Below, in pieces: positions 19,401 to 26,789 of a stretch of DNA of 64,000 nt (the first letter of the stretch is position 1; each line of letters starts with the position of its first letter). The stretch is from Myxacorys chilensis ATA2-1-KO14 (GTDB taxonomy: Bacteria; Cyanobacteriota; Cyanobacteriia; Leptolyngbyales; Leptolyngbyaceae): the NCBI GenBank assembly GCA_019359275.1, contig JAHHHP010000009.1, positions 38,334 through 102,333 of the forward strand, read 5' to 3'. The position numbers and the translations under genes were made by a program. The notes under the pieces are model-generated. The model saw only the letters and a program-made list of their open reading frames with translations, ran no database searches and was not told where the DNA came from.

Positions 19401-20122
19401 GTCAGCGTACCATCTGGTTCTCGCAAGTAAAGCAGCGCAAAAGGGACATCGAGCGGATGCAGCCGAATCGCCGCGACTACATCGTGACAGGTTGCCTCAA
19501 CACTGCGAGTCTCGCCTGCTTTCGAGGATAAATCGCGCAATAGCCGCAGCCTCCGCTCTCCCAAAACCTGCTGCGTCACTTCACTACACACGCCCAGCAT
19601 GCCGACGATCTGCCCTGCATCATTCTCGGCGGGGGCATGAGAGACGCTGAAATAGGATTCTTCTCGATAGCCCGATCGTTCCAGCACGAGCAGTAAAGCA
19701 GGAGTCCAGTTGGCACGTCCCGTTGCCATCACCGTTTGAATCATAGGGCCGAGGGTGTCCCACGCCTCGGCAAGCGTGATGCGGATGTCGAGTCCGAGGG
19801 CAGCGGGATGCTTATCGCCAATCAACTGTGAGTAGGCATCGTTGTAGAACTGCGTAAATTCGCGTCCCCACGTCAGCACCATTGGGTAGCGTGAGGCAAG
19901 CACCGTTTTGATCAGCGATTTAAAGCTTTGCGACCAAGTTGCGATCTCGCCAAGGGGAGTTTGCGACCAATCAAAGGAGCTGATTCGGATCGCCATCTCA
20001 CTTCCAGTTCCGAGTAATTCACAGCGGGGATATGTCAATCCCTCGGTTTCGGTTGTTATCTTAGTTGTTGTCTCAGTTGAAGCAGATAACGGCTCGGGCT
20101 TTTGCTCAATCGGGTGCTGCAT
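16466..20122 (-). CDS. Hybrid sensor histidine kinase with two kinase cores and two receiver domains
   Basis: A 1218-residue soluble multidomain sensor. In order: a PAS-like domain (about 45-185, WSQSFKSLIKTVLASRYPMVLTW is typical of this group); a GAF domain (about 190-355); kinase core 1 with H-box NNVSHEFRTPLTL and ATPase boxes (NLLSNAFKFT, DTGTGIP, GSGIGLSLV); a receiver domain with phospho-Asp in LILSDVMMPKLDG; kinase core 2 with H-box VLSHEIRTPLNGMLGW and GGLGLGLTIVRHLVELHGG; and a C-terminal receiver with DLLVSDLGMPDRDG. No membrane segments are seen. The linker after core 1 carries two short tandem duplications (see repeat entry). This architecture is common in filamentous cyanobacteria; the signal is unknown. 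It stands alone, without a partner regulator. Confidence 0.93.
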   Translation of the reverse strand: MQHPIEQKPEPLSASTETTTKITTETEGLTYPRCELLGTGSEMAIRISSFDWSQTPLGEIATWSQSFKSLIKTVLASRYPMVLTWGREFTQFYNDAYSQLIGDKHPAALGLDIRITLAEAWDTLGPMIQTVMATGRANWTPALLLVLERSGYREESYFSVSHAPAENDAGQIVGMLGVCSEVTQQVLGERRLRLLRDLSSKAGETRSVEATCHDVVAAIRLHPLDVPFALLYLREPDGTLTLRASVGLDEDDVTPRSITASSDEIWSLARVAAGETVVVETLDRSITVPGGPWDEAVHSALVMPIAASTQTAPLGVLVAGISPNRALDEGYRSFYELLVSQVSVSIRNAQVYEEERRRAEALAELDRAKTMFFNNVSHEFRTPLTLMLAPAEDALADVEHPLPPPQRSRVEVLHRNSLRLLKLVNTLLDFSRIEAGRTQATFEPRDLATLTAELASVFRSAIDQAGLRLTVDCPSLPEAVYVDRDLWEKIVLNLLSNAFKFTFEGEIAVALRWVGSSDGDGQRPNRVELEVRDTGTGIPAEELPYLFERFHRVQGARGRTFEGSGIGLSLVRELVHLHGGAIAVRSVVNQGTSFTVSLPTGCAHLPSAALQTGTDSRRTDGSPLSTRALPYLEEAFPSTRALPYLEEALRWLPRNPVENTNENPIENTKLAPRTHEQATSLDRTDNGTERSQSRILVVDDNADMRDYLKRLLQPHYDVEIAADGEAAIALIAESNSDPTSRLPDLILSDVMMPKLDGLQLLQALRADPATREVPIILLSARAGEESRLEGLETGADDYVIKPFSARELLARVRASFEMSRLRKQAELERAERIREQAARVEAETANRMKDEFLQVLSHEIRTPLNGMLGWAQMLKQGKLDASTSIRALDAIERNAKTQAQLVDDLLDVSRIIRGQLHLNLQPVSLPSIITAAIDTVRPSADAKSIHIQTLLDPDASLVSGDANRLQQVVWNLLSNAIKFTPPSGRIEVWLELVEEWVQIQVKDTGIGIRADFLPHVFERFRQADSSTTRSQGGLGLGLTIVRHLVELHGGTVRVDSGGTGQGATFSVRLPGLQVQPSSLNQPSSIATQPMGSLSGLRVIAVDDDADSLALVTFILEQAGAEVTAVTSAVEALNALRQVKPDLLVSDLGMPDRDGFSLIRQIRALPAERGGRIPAIALTAYAKEEDRRQALLSGFQTHIPKPVSPEELVAVVANLAAKP
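18118..18256. repeat. Two short in-frame tandem duplications in kinase linker
   Basis: Within the hybrid kinase gene, a 24-base unit beginning TAGTGTTTTCAA occurs at 18118 and 18142, and a 39-base unit beginning AACGCTTCTTCC occurs at 18177 and 18216, each with a few changes. Both periods are multiples of three, so the frame is kept; the second gives two copies of STRALPYLEEA in the protein. They lie in the flexible linker between kinase core 1 and the first receiver. Confidence 0.85.
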
Positions 20123-20820
20123 GGCTGGAAAGAAACTCTACTTGATGGAGGCAGATTGTTGGATGGCTTGTCACAGTATCCTCGCTGCTACGATGTGCCC
20201 CTAGTCACCAGGAGGATAATGCTACTCAATTATAAAGCTTGATAAATGAGACGATTGATCTTCCTTTTGGTTTGAAGATGGGCTGGGTCGAAAAAAGAAT
20301 ACGCTGCGAGAACTCTGTCATTTATCACCGTTCTCGTTTACCTCACCTTCAGTCAAATGTATTACTTTTAATATAGATCTCATTGCATTGAATTACTCAT
20401 AATACTATTACGACTTAAATATTTATATTGCTAATTTTATCAATATAAATTCGCTTTATTCAAATTCTAATAAGTGATTTTTCTAATAATTTATTCATAA
20501 ATCTCACGGCGTTTTTTATTGACACCTTAAACAGATTTTTCAAATTTTCTTTCCGAATCATATTCATTAAAATCGCTATTTAAGGTGTGCAGAGGATGAG
20601 GCCTGTGTTTCCTACCTAATCGTCATTTCGGTTTCTACGACCCAACTGCGACGAGTACCCAAATGGGCACTGCCAAAACGCTCTTGAGTTTTTAGGATGA
20701 AATCACCAACGGCTACTCGCGTTGATGCACCGCTAAAACTCAAAACGTTTGTGGATTAATGCGGTTCCTTCAGAGTTGAGCCTTGCGCTAATCGCTTTAA
20801 TCTAAATCAAGGAAACTAAT
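20123..20820. other. AT-rich gap upstream of the 434-residue protein gene
   Basis: A gap of 698 bases. Its middle (about 20340-20600) is much richer in A and T than the surrounding genes and lacks GCGATCGC sites, which may mark acquired DNA or a long promoter region. A TTGACA-like box is at 20519-20524. On the minus strand, 20616-20755 is open for 45-odd codons (SFSGASTRVAVGDFILKTQ... ending WVVETEMTIR) with no good start; it could be the 3' remnant of a lost gene. I recognise no RNA gene or other feature here. Confidence 0.4.
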
Positions 20821-22125
20821 ATGCCTACATCGATCACTCGCCTCGATCGCCTACCTCTCGATCGCCTTCCAATTGAACTTCTAAAGCCCACCGCCACAGA
20901 TACCTCTGGAGCACCCGAACCAGACAATAGCGAAATTCGGAAGATTGCTAACGACGTGCTTCAAGCCGTGCAGTATTCCTTTGCTTCGGTTGCTGCTAAT
21001 CCTAATCAAGCAGTTCGTGCCGATACGTTAGAAGAAACATTTCAGCAGACGTTCAAGCGCATGGATGCGGTGAAGCTAGAGCAAGTGCAGACAAAAGCGA
21101 CACAACTCGTGAGCGCTGCACCAGAATTGCGAACTACTCTATTTGGACGATATGGACAACTTGAGAGTAAAGAGTTTGTGAGCATTGGGTTCGACCGTGC
21201 CCATGAAGGACTCGCTCCTCTCGCCATCGATCAGAAGCTCCTCGGCATCAGAACGCCCCAACTTTCGATTCCCCAAGGCGTTGGACGAATGACACCCGAA
21301 GGACTGTTGATTCCGGCGGCAAACCTGCCTCAGGGGTTTGAAGATTTTGAAGATGCGATCGACATGTCGACTCAGAGAGCGGCAGACTCTCATGTTTACA
21401 ACGCAGAAAAGCTTCAAGAAATTTGGGGACCAATCTACTCGACCGATCCATTTGCGGGTGCGGGCGCAGACGAGTTTGAGGAGCAAGCCGTTACCGACAA
21501 ATTAGCGTTCTACGTCACCCGCGTTAAGTGTGTGGATGAAACCAACCCTGAGTTCTGGGGCAGCGATGAAATTGCGATCGCAGGCGTGTCGGTCGATGAA
21601 GACGGCGACAGCAAAAAAATCTCCGAACAATACGTGGGAGGCGGATTTGATGATGGTGATGAGAAGAACTATTCTCCCAATTGGAACTATCACTGGTTCA
21701 GTATGCAAGAAGGCAACTATTGGCCCAAAGCTTACAAAATCGCGCTGATGCTTGCCGAGAAAGACAATGGTGGACTCTCAACTGCTCTCAATACCGTTTG
21801 GGAAAAAATTGGTGAAAAGGTGAAAGAAGCGATCGCGAAGGCCATTACGGGTGCGCTTTCTGGATATGTTGGTCCTGCTATTGCCGCCGCCATTGGTCAA
21901 GCTATTGCTTGGGTCGTGGACAAACTTGTTGGTTGGATTATTAGTGCATTCCAAGATGACATTTTCCCAGTCTTCACCGCAAGTTGTACTGTACCTAGCT
22001 TTAATGCACGGTGGAACTATCCCAACGGCACATGGGGCAGCCCCACATCTGATGTGCGTACTGCCCATTTCTATGGGCATGGTGGGCACTACATCGTCAA
22101 CTACTACTGGAAGCTGTACGCCTAA
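20821..22125 (+). CDS. Protein of unknown function next to two subtilases
   Basis: A 434-residue protein that I cannot assign to a named family. It has no signal peptide. Residues 1-225 look mostly helical and polar, with an odd repeated start (LDRLPLDRLPIELL). Residues 228-312 look like a beta-rich domain: KLAFYVTRVKCVDETNPEFWGSDEI, then an Asp-rich stretch SVDEDGD...GGGFDDGDEKNYSPNW that could bind calcium, then ALMLAEKDNGG. Residues 325-380 form a Gly/Ala-rich amphipathic to hydrophobic helical segment (AITGALSGYVGPAIAAAIGQ, then VVDKLVGWIISAF). The C-terminus (380-434) is aromatic and ends GHGGHYIVNYYWKLYA. A good ribosome site AAGGAAA precedes the ATG. Two subtilase genes follow on the same strand (gaps 140 and 61 bases). 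A protease-processed membrane-active protein is one hypothesis. Confidence 0.8.
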   Translation: MPTSITRLDRLPLDRLPIELLKPTATDTSGAPEPDNSEIRKIANDVLQAVQYSFASVAANPNQAVRADTLEETFQQTFKRMDAVKLEQVQTKATQLVSAAPELRTTLFGRYGQLESKEFVSIGFDRAHEGLAPLAIDQKLLGIRTPQLSIPQGVGRMTPEGLLIPAANLPQGFEDFEDAIDMSTQRAADSHVYNAEKLQEIWGPIYSTDPFAGAGADEFEEQAVTDKLAFYVTRVKCVDETNPEFWGSDEIAIAGVSVDEDGDSKKISEQYVGGGFDDGDEKNYSPNWNYHWFSMQEGNYWPKAYKIALMLAEKDNGGLSTALNTVWEKIGEKVKEAIAKAITGALSGYVGPAIAAAIGQAIAWVVDKLVGWIISAFQDDIFPVFTASCTVPSFNARWNYPNGTWGSPTSDVRTAHFYGHGGHYIVNYYWKLYA

Positions 22126-22265
22126 CTGTCTGCCAACTTTAAATTGCTCAGATTGATTAGGACTAGGGAGAATGGGCAATCGTTGATTCCATTTCTCCCT
22201 TTTCTTCCCCATTTCTCCATCTGAATCCTGGTAGATAAGGAACAGAGATCCATAACAAGCCTCCT

Positions 22266-23102
22266 ATGAGCATTACTCTTCCTCTGGCTGTCATGCAGCA
22301 ACGGTTAAAGAACGTAACCGATCTTCGCCAATTGCTGCATGACTTTACTCTTGCGACTAACCGTTCCCCATTTCTCTATTGGGATGCCGCTCTAGAGCAA
22401 GAAGATGGGGCTGGTATTCGAGTTGCCTTACTTGACTCCGGCGTTCAGTTACAACATCCGTTGCTAAAAGGCGCTCAGATACATGCACGAGACTTTACAG
22501 GTAGTGGCAGTGTATTTGATCGAAGCGGACACGGAACTAAAGGGGCAACATTACTGGTGGGGCAAACGGATTTGAGAGGGCTTGTGCCTGCCTGCACATT
22601 GCTAGTCGGTAAGGTTTTGGGGGGCGATCGCGAGACTAGCGCGGCTGCGATCGCTCAAGGCATCCGTTGGGCGATGGCTCAAGGCGCTCAAGTGATCGCG
22701 CTCCCTCTGGGTCGGCGGCAGAGTTCACCGCTCGTGAAGCAAGCCGTGCATCAAGCCCTGACAAAAGGCTGCAAGATCTTTGCGGCGGCTGGAAATTATG
22801 GCGTTGATGTCTGCCTATTTCCAGCCCGATTACCAAGTGTAGTTGCTGTCTCAGCCACAACTTTAGCGGGTGTGCCCCTGTCTTGGTGCTGTCAAACTCA
22901 AGTCGATTGTTATGCCCCTGGACAAGATGTTTTTCCTAGCGACCTGGCAGGGGGTAGTAGTATTAATGGCTCGTCAGCCGCAACAGTTCTGGCAGCAGGA
23001 GTCGCGGCACTACGAATGGCGAGGGAAGCAAAGATGAGAGATGTAGATTGGCTTTCATCGCTCGATCAGACACAGTTTACTGGCGCTTCGTCGTCAAAGT
23101 AG
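22266..23102 (+). CDS. Compact S8 family (subtilisin-like) serine peptidase
   Basis: A 278-residue minimal subtilase. All catalytic positions are visible: Asp57 in VALLDSGVQLQHP, His89 in RSGHGTKGA, the oxyanion Asn177 in AAAGNYGVD, and Ser237 in NGSSAATVLAAGVAAL (the usual GTS is GSS here). No signal peptide and no obvious propeptide domain are present, only about 45 residues before the core, so it probably works in the cytoplasm and may be held inactive by a partner. It contains several Cys residues (CC at 208-209). It lies between the 434-residue unknown protein and a larger subtilase on the same strand. Small cytoplasmic subtilases are known from peptide-maturation and protease-triggered toxin systems; which applies here is open. 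Confidence 0.88.
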   Translation: MSITLPLAVMQQRLKNVTDLRQLLHDFTLATNRSPFLYWDAALEQEDGAGIRVALLDSGVQLQHPLLKGAQIHARDFTGSGSVFDRSGHGTKGATLLVGQTDLRGLVPACTLLVGKVLGGDRETSAAAIAQGIRWAMAQGAQVIALPLGRRQSSPLVKQAVHQALTKGCKIFAAAGNYGVDVCLFPARLPSVVAVSATTLAGVPLSWCCQTQVDCYAPGQDVFPSDLAGGSSINGSSAATVLAAGVAALRMAREAKMRDVDWLSSLDQTQFTGASSSK

Positions 23103-23163
23103 AGATGAGGAATGCTGACCTCATCCCTTTCTAAATTCACCAATCTTCAAACTGAACTTTAGT

Positions 23164-25488
23164 ATGAATAGTACCCCACCATTTCAGCGCGTGTCGCTGC
23201 AAGAAACCCTATGCTTTGTTCTTAGCCTGAGTGCAGCAGAAGCCCAAGCCGTCCTTGAAAGACGCCTAGTTGTGCCAGCGAAAACGATTTGCGATCGCAC
23301 GCATCTAGATCGCGTCACGGTCGATCGCGTGTTGCAAAATCCCGCCGCTGTTCGGCAACTCCGCTTAAACCCCAACCGCATCACCTCCACTCAAATTGCT
23401 CGGATTCCTCACCTCAAATCTGAACGGGCAAAAATCGTGGCCCAAGGGCGGCCATATTATGCGATCGCAGAACTAGAAGCGGCTACTGCGCTCCCTCGCG
23501 CTCTATTAGACCAATTATTTCTGATTTCTCCGCTGAGCTATCAAGATAAACAAGCGCACAAGGAAATCACGTTTACGCCTGTTTTGGGACGCTACTTGAT
23601 TCCAGCAAAAAGCGATTTAGAAACCACTGATCCTTTGGAAGCGACAGGCTATGTCGAAGTGTTGCCTTCCTTACCAGAGTTTGACTTTCGGATTGTGCAA
23701 CCCAGCGAATTTGAAGCCGATCCCGCTCCCCATGATCTTAAGGCTGCTTTTGCCGGCAATGTTCATCCCGTATTGCGAGACGCCGAAGGATTTGAGCGGT
23801 ATCTTGTGCCTGGATCGCTCGACTTGTGGATTCGGCCCGATATCGCTGAAGCCCAGTGTCGGTCAATGATTCAAGCCTTGGGGTTTCAAGTGACAAATGC
23901 CATACCTGGAGTGGGGTATTACCGCGTTAAGTTAGGCGTCATGCCAGACGATCGGGATGTAGTTCGGGCGGTACTTGCAGCGATTGATCGCGCCCAGCAG
24001 CGAGACGACGTTCTCTTTGCTGAAATCGATCAGGTCGGATTTGAAGATTTTGGTTTAGATCAATCGGTTGTAGCGAACGATGAGGAGTTTGAGGAGTCCG
24101 ATCGCTTTTGGAACTACGACGCCATTCATCTCCCAGAAGCTCATCTGATTACAAAAGGATCACCAAATGTCACGATTATTATTATCGATAGCGGCGCTCG
24201 TATTGATCATGAAGCGTTGCAACCTGCCTTTCGTTCCGATTGGCAGACCTTAGATCTCAATTTCGATTTGGGCGTTCTCGATAGTGAGCGATCGCCCAAT
24301 GAAGCGGTGATTGCACATGGTACAAAAGTTGCGGGGGTGATCAGTCGGCAAGATGCTGCCGCGTATGCCGTCGCGCCTAATTGTCGTATTCTGCCGATCA
24401 AAATTCCGGGTCAGTTTGCCTCTCCAGCTTATGGGTTAAGAGCCGCTGCAATCCGTCAGTCACTGGGCTATCTCCAGCCCGGAGAGCGGGCGGTGATCAA
24501 TCTAAGCTGGCGGACCAATGGTGAACACATTGGCATCCGGGAGGCATTGGTCGAGGCACAAAATCGCGGGGTTGCTGTGGTTGCTTCTGCGGGTAACTAT
24601 GCCCCTGGTGCTGCTCAACGACCCGATGAACTCCACTATCCGTCTGCTCATACTTACCGCGCTCCGCAGTTGACCAATCTTTGCACCGTCGCCGCTGTTG
24701 GGGTAGGCGATCGCAAGGCCAGCTACTCTTACTATGGGCAGCAGAGCATTACTGTCGCTGCACCGGGCGGTGAAAAAGGCAGCGCAGGAGCCGGAATTTA
24801 CACGACATCGACTCCAGAAAAATATGCGTACACCTGCGGGACATCCTTTGCAGCGCCCCATGTTGCAGGTCTGATTGCGCTGTTATTCTCGGTCAAACCT
24901 GATCTGAGTGCGGCAGATGCGATCGCAATCATTAAAGACACTGCCGATCCGATCGATGCGGTCAATGCGGCTTATGCCGGGATGCTGGGTGCAGGTCGGA
25001 TCAATGCACGGGCAGCACTAGAGCGGCTTGTTCCCTCGCAAAATAGAACCTATACAATTACTGCAACTGCCGGATCGCACGGTCGAATCACTCCTATCGG
25101 TTCTATCGTGGTTCAGCACGGAGCGGATCAGACCTTTGCGATCGCGCCTGACGCTGATTACCAAATTGCAGAACTGTTGGTGGACGGCAATTCAATCGAC
25201 ATTGCCCCGTCTTATACCTTCAAAAACATTACGACGGCTCATGCGATCGCTGTGCAGTTTTCTCCCCAAGGGGCAGAACTCAGCCATTATGATTCAGCAG
25301 GTCGATTGAACATTAATTTGGCAACGCTGGCAGAACTAATGACCTTACCTTCTATCGGCAGTTGGTTAGCCGATCGGATTGTGAAATATCGCGCTACTCA
25401 CGGCTTCTTTAGCAGCATTTGGGGACTCTCGTTAGCAGGTGTGAGTGCCTGGACGATCGGACAAATCAAAACCAAGATTACGGTCTGA
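23164..25488 (+). CDS. Multidomain S8 family serine peptidase with helix-hairpin-helix and B-repeat domains
   Basis: A 774-residue subtilase with unusual extra parts. Residues 1-130 hold helical segments including a helix-hairpin-helix-like stretch (ITSTQIARIPHL...IAELEAATALPRALLDQLF). Residues 130-310 resemble subtilase prodomains (YLVPGSLDLWIRPD). The catalytic core has Asp in IIIIDSGARIDHE, His in VIAHGTKVAGVIS, Asn in VASAGNYAPG and Ser in CGTSFAAPHVAGL. After the core comes a divergent InlB-type B-repeat (TITATAGSHGRITPIGSIVV) and a C-terminal helix-hairpin-helix of ComEA type (LNINLATLAELMTLPSIGSW). No signal peptide is seen. It follows the compact subtilase by 61 bases, so the two are probably co-expressed. 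Pairing DNA- or partner-binding HhH modules with a protease is noteworthy. Confidence 0.87.
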   Translation: MNSTPPFQRVSLQETLCFVLSLSAAEAQAVLERRLVVPAKTICDRTHLDRVTVDRVLQNPAAVRQLRLNPNRITSTQIARIPHLKSERAKIVAQGRPYYAIAELEAATALPRALLDQLFLISPLSYQDKQAHKEITFTPVLGRYLIPAKSDLETTDPLEATGYVEVLPSLPEFDFRIVQPSEFEADPAPHDLKAAFAGNVHPVLRDAEGFERYLVPGSLDLWIRPDIAEAQCRSMIQALGFQVTNAIPGVGYYRVKLGVMPDDRDVVRAVLAAIDRAQQRDDVLFAEIDQVGFEDFGLDQSVVANDEEFEESDRFWNYDAIHLPEAHLITKGSPNVTIIIIDSGARIDHEALQPAFRSDWQTLDLNFDLGVLDSERSPNEAVIAHGTKVAGVISRQDAAAYAVAPNCRILPIKIPGQFASPAYGLRAAAIRQSLGYLQPGERAVINLSWRTNGEHIGIREALVEAQNRGVAVVASAGNYAPGAAQRPDELHYPSAHTYRAPQLTNLCTVAAVGVGDRKASYSYYGQQSITVAAPGGEKGSAGAGIYTTSTPEKYAYTCGTSFAAPHVAGLIALLFSVKPDLSAADAIAIIKDTADPIDAVNAAYAGMLGAGRINARAALERLVPSQNRTYTITATAGSHGRITPIGSIVVQHGADQTFAIAPDADYQIAELLVDGNSIDIAPSYTFKNITTAHAIAVQFSPQGAELSHYDSAGRLNINLATLAELMTLPSIGSWLADRIVKYRATHGFFSSIWGLSLAGVSAWTIGQIKTKITV

Positions 25489-25692
25489 CGATTGGGATGC
25501 ACAAGGCATTTAGAATCGGCTGAACTTGAGGAATCAGTTGACGTTGTTTTGCAATCAGCAGTATGCCAAGAATGCCGCCGTCTTGTTGAAAGAGCGCGTT
25601 GCCTTTGGCACAGTGAAGCTGACCGCGAGTCCTTGGCGTAAGGCTGCTTCTATCAGAGGTAGGTTATTAGGCAGGTCGATTGTAATTTGCAC
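25478..25692 (-). pseudogene. Remnant of a UPF0175 antitoxin / DUF3368 toxin pair
   Basis: From a GTG at 25692 the frame reads VQITIDLPNNLPLIEAALRQ and on to AVSFTVPKATRSF before a stop at 25555. The first part resembles the start of UPF0175 antitoxins. In another frame the same stretch reads GGILGILLIAKQRQLIPQVQ and then PILNAL, which resembles the C-terminal part of DUF3368 (PIN-like) toxins, and runs to a stop at 25478. UPF0175 and DUF3368 genes are common neighbours in cyanobacteria. The simplest reading is a decayed pair joined by deletion and frameshift. It directly follows the gene ending at 25696. Confidence 0.5.
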
Positions 25693-25695
25693 GAT

Positions 25696-26100
25696 TTAGG
25701 CTCCGTGGTTGGGGGTTTCACTCATTTTGTCGAGATAGGTGATGGCTGCTTTTGACCAGACGCTTTCTTCTAGGTAATGTTTGACAATTTCTCCGAGGGT
25801 GGCTTTGATGGCTTGAAGATGACGCTCTGGATTGAGAAGTTGTTGACGGAGTGTGACAAGAGGATGGGTTGGGGATTGTTGAATTTCGGTAAATTCTGCG
25901 TCGAGGATAGTGAGGGCTTGAGATTCTGTGGTGACTTGGGGATGTTGCGTTTGGAGTTGAGTGAGCAAGAGTTGGAGATCAGCGATCGCTGTTTTGATTT
26001 CGGGATCCGTGGAATGGTTGTGTTCGATGTATGTGTCCACTTGCTCAAAGATTTGAACTTTTTGGGCGTTGGGGAAGTTGTATTTAGATGAGTTGTTCAT
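25696..26100 (-). CDS. Small helical protein sharing a motif with the NACHT protein
   Basis: A 134-residue soluble protein starting MNNSSKYNFPNAQKVQIF; a longer frame to 26196 overlaps the toxin gene and is less likely. The N-terminal motif YNFPNAxxxxIFEQVDxY is also found at the C-terminus of the NACHT-HEAT protein encoded upstream on the same strand. The rest is helical (IADLQLLLTQLQTQHPQ, then ILDAEFTEIQ, ending ITYLDKMSETPNHGA). It resembles a group of short cyanobacterial proteins that accompany NACHT or pentapeptide genes; I know no tested function. It starts 17 bases after the toxin stop and is probably in the same transcript. The shared motif suggests that both proteins bind the same partner or each other. 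Confidence 0.75.
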   Translation of the reverse strand: MNNSSKYNFPNAQKVQIFEQVDTYIEHNHSTDPEIKTAIADLQLLLTQLQTQHPQVTTESQALTILDAEFTEIQQSPTHPLVTLRQQLLNPERHLQAIKATLGEIVKHYLEESVWSKAAITYLDKMSETPNHGA

Positions 26101-26116
26101 TCTGGATGCTCTTAAA

Positions 26117-26506
26117 TTAAATTTCTGGGGAGTCTGAATTTTGTTGTGAGGGATCGAATTGAATTTCAGCACGGGTGATGATTTCTCGGACTTCATCGGC
26201 GGTAATGTCAGGTTTATCTGATTTTGAATAGATGGTGACGAGCAAGATTTGCGCTTCTGTTTTGAGGTAGTAGATCATGCGATAGCCGCCGCTTTTCCCT
26301 TTCTGAACGTCGCTGTTTTTGACTCTGACTTTGAAGAGGGTGTAGTTCATGCCGGGGATTTGATCTCCAGGCAGTTCACCGGATTCCAGTTGGGTGATGA
26401 TAGGTTGGATGTCGAGCCGAATGCGGCGATAGCGTTTTCCGAGTTGACGAACTTCACTGGCAAAGCGAGCGCTGACGCTGACTTGGATAGGTGGATTAAT
26501 CGACAT
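26117..26506 (-). CDS. RelE/ParE-superfamily toxin
   Basis: A 129-residue protein with the RelE-type layout: FASEVRQLGKRYRRIRLDIQ at the N-terminus, a central strand VRVKNSDVQKGKSGGYRMIYYL, where the GGYRMIYY motif is diagnostic, and the closing strand ILLVTIYSKSDKPDI. Members cut mRNA on the ribosome or poison gyrase and are neutralised by a co-expressed antitoxin. The gene overlaps the antitoxin gene by 11 bases, a typical toxin-antitoxin arrangement. The C-terminal tail (QFDPSQQNSDSPEI) is an extension. It lies inside the NACHT gene block. Confidence 0.88.
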   Translation of the reverse strand: MSINPPIQVSVSARFASEVRQLGKRYRRIRLDIQPIITQLESGELPGDQIPGMNYTLFKVRVKNSDVQKGKSGGYRMIYYLKTEAQILLVTIYSKSDKPDITADEVREIITRAEIQFDPSQQNSDSPEI

Positions 26507-26738
26507 TCATGTTTTCCCAAAGTTGAGAGACGGGTTTGGTTCTCCCAGCTAGGACATCTTGCCAACCTTGATAGAGTCCTTCTCGAATTTCTGCGATCGA
26601 GGTGTCTTCGGGATCTTCTTCGGGTTCAGTGACGAGGACAATGACGCGGACTCGACTGTTATGGGCAAGGGTAAGGGGTTCGTCGAGCGTAAGTTGTCCA
26701 TCTTCGGTGAGGGTTGCGGTAGTTTCGATCGCTTTCAT
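26496..26738 (-). CDS. Antitoxin of the RelE-type pair
   Basis: An 80-residue acidic protein. The N-terminal half has an AbrB/DUF104-like strand pattern (TATLTEDGQLTLDEPLTLAHNS then VRVIVLVTEPEED). The C-terminal half is a helical tail (SIAEIREGLYQGWQDVLAGR then VSQLWENMNVD) that would wrap the toxin. Its last codons overlap the RelE-like gene and it starts 51 bases after the NACHT gene stop. Autoregulation is usual for such pairs; no operator could be pinned down. Confidence 0.82.
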   Translation of the reverse strand: MKAIETTATLTEDGQLTLDEPLTLAHNSRVRVIVLVTEPEEDPEDTSIAEIREGLYQGWQDVLAGRTKPVSQLWENMNVD

Positions 26739-26789
26739 GGTTGATTCTCCTGGGTTGGTTTTCGAGTGAGATAGAGGGTAAGTGTAGTT

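Noticed and set aside
20821..22125. Bacterial gasdermin assignment for the protein beside the proteases
   Set aside because: It is longer than known bacterial gasdermins and has no recognisable gasdermin N-terminal pattern; only the protease context is similar.
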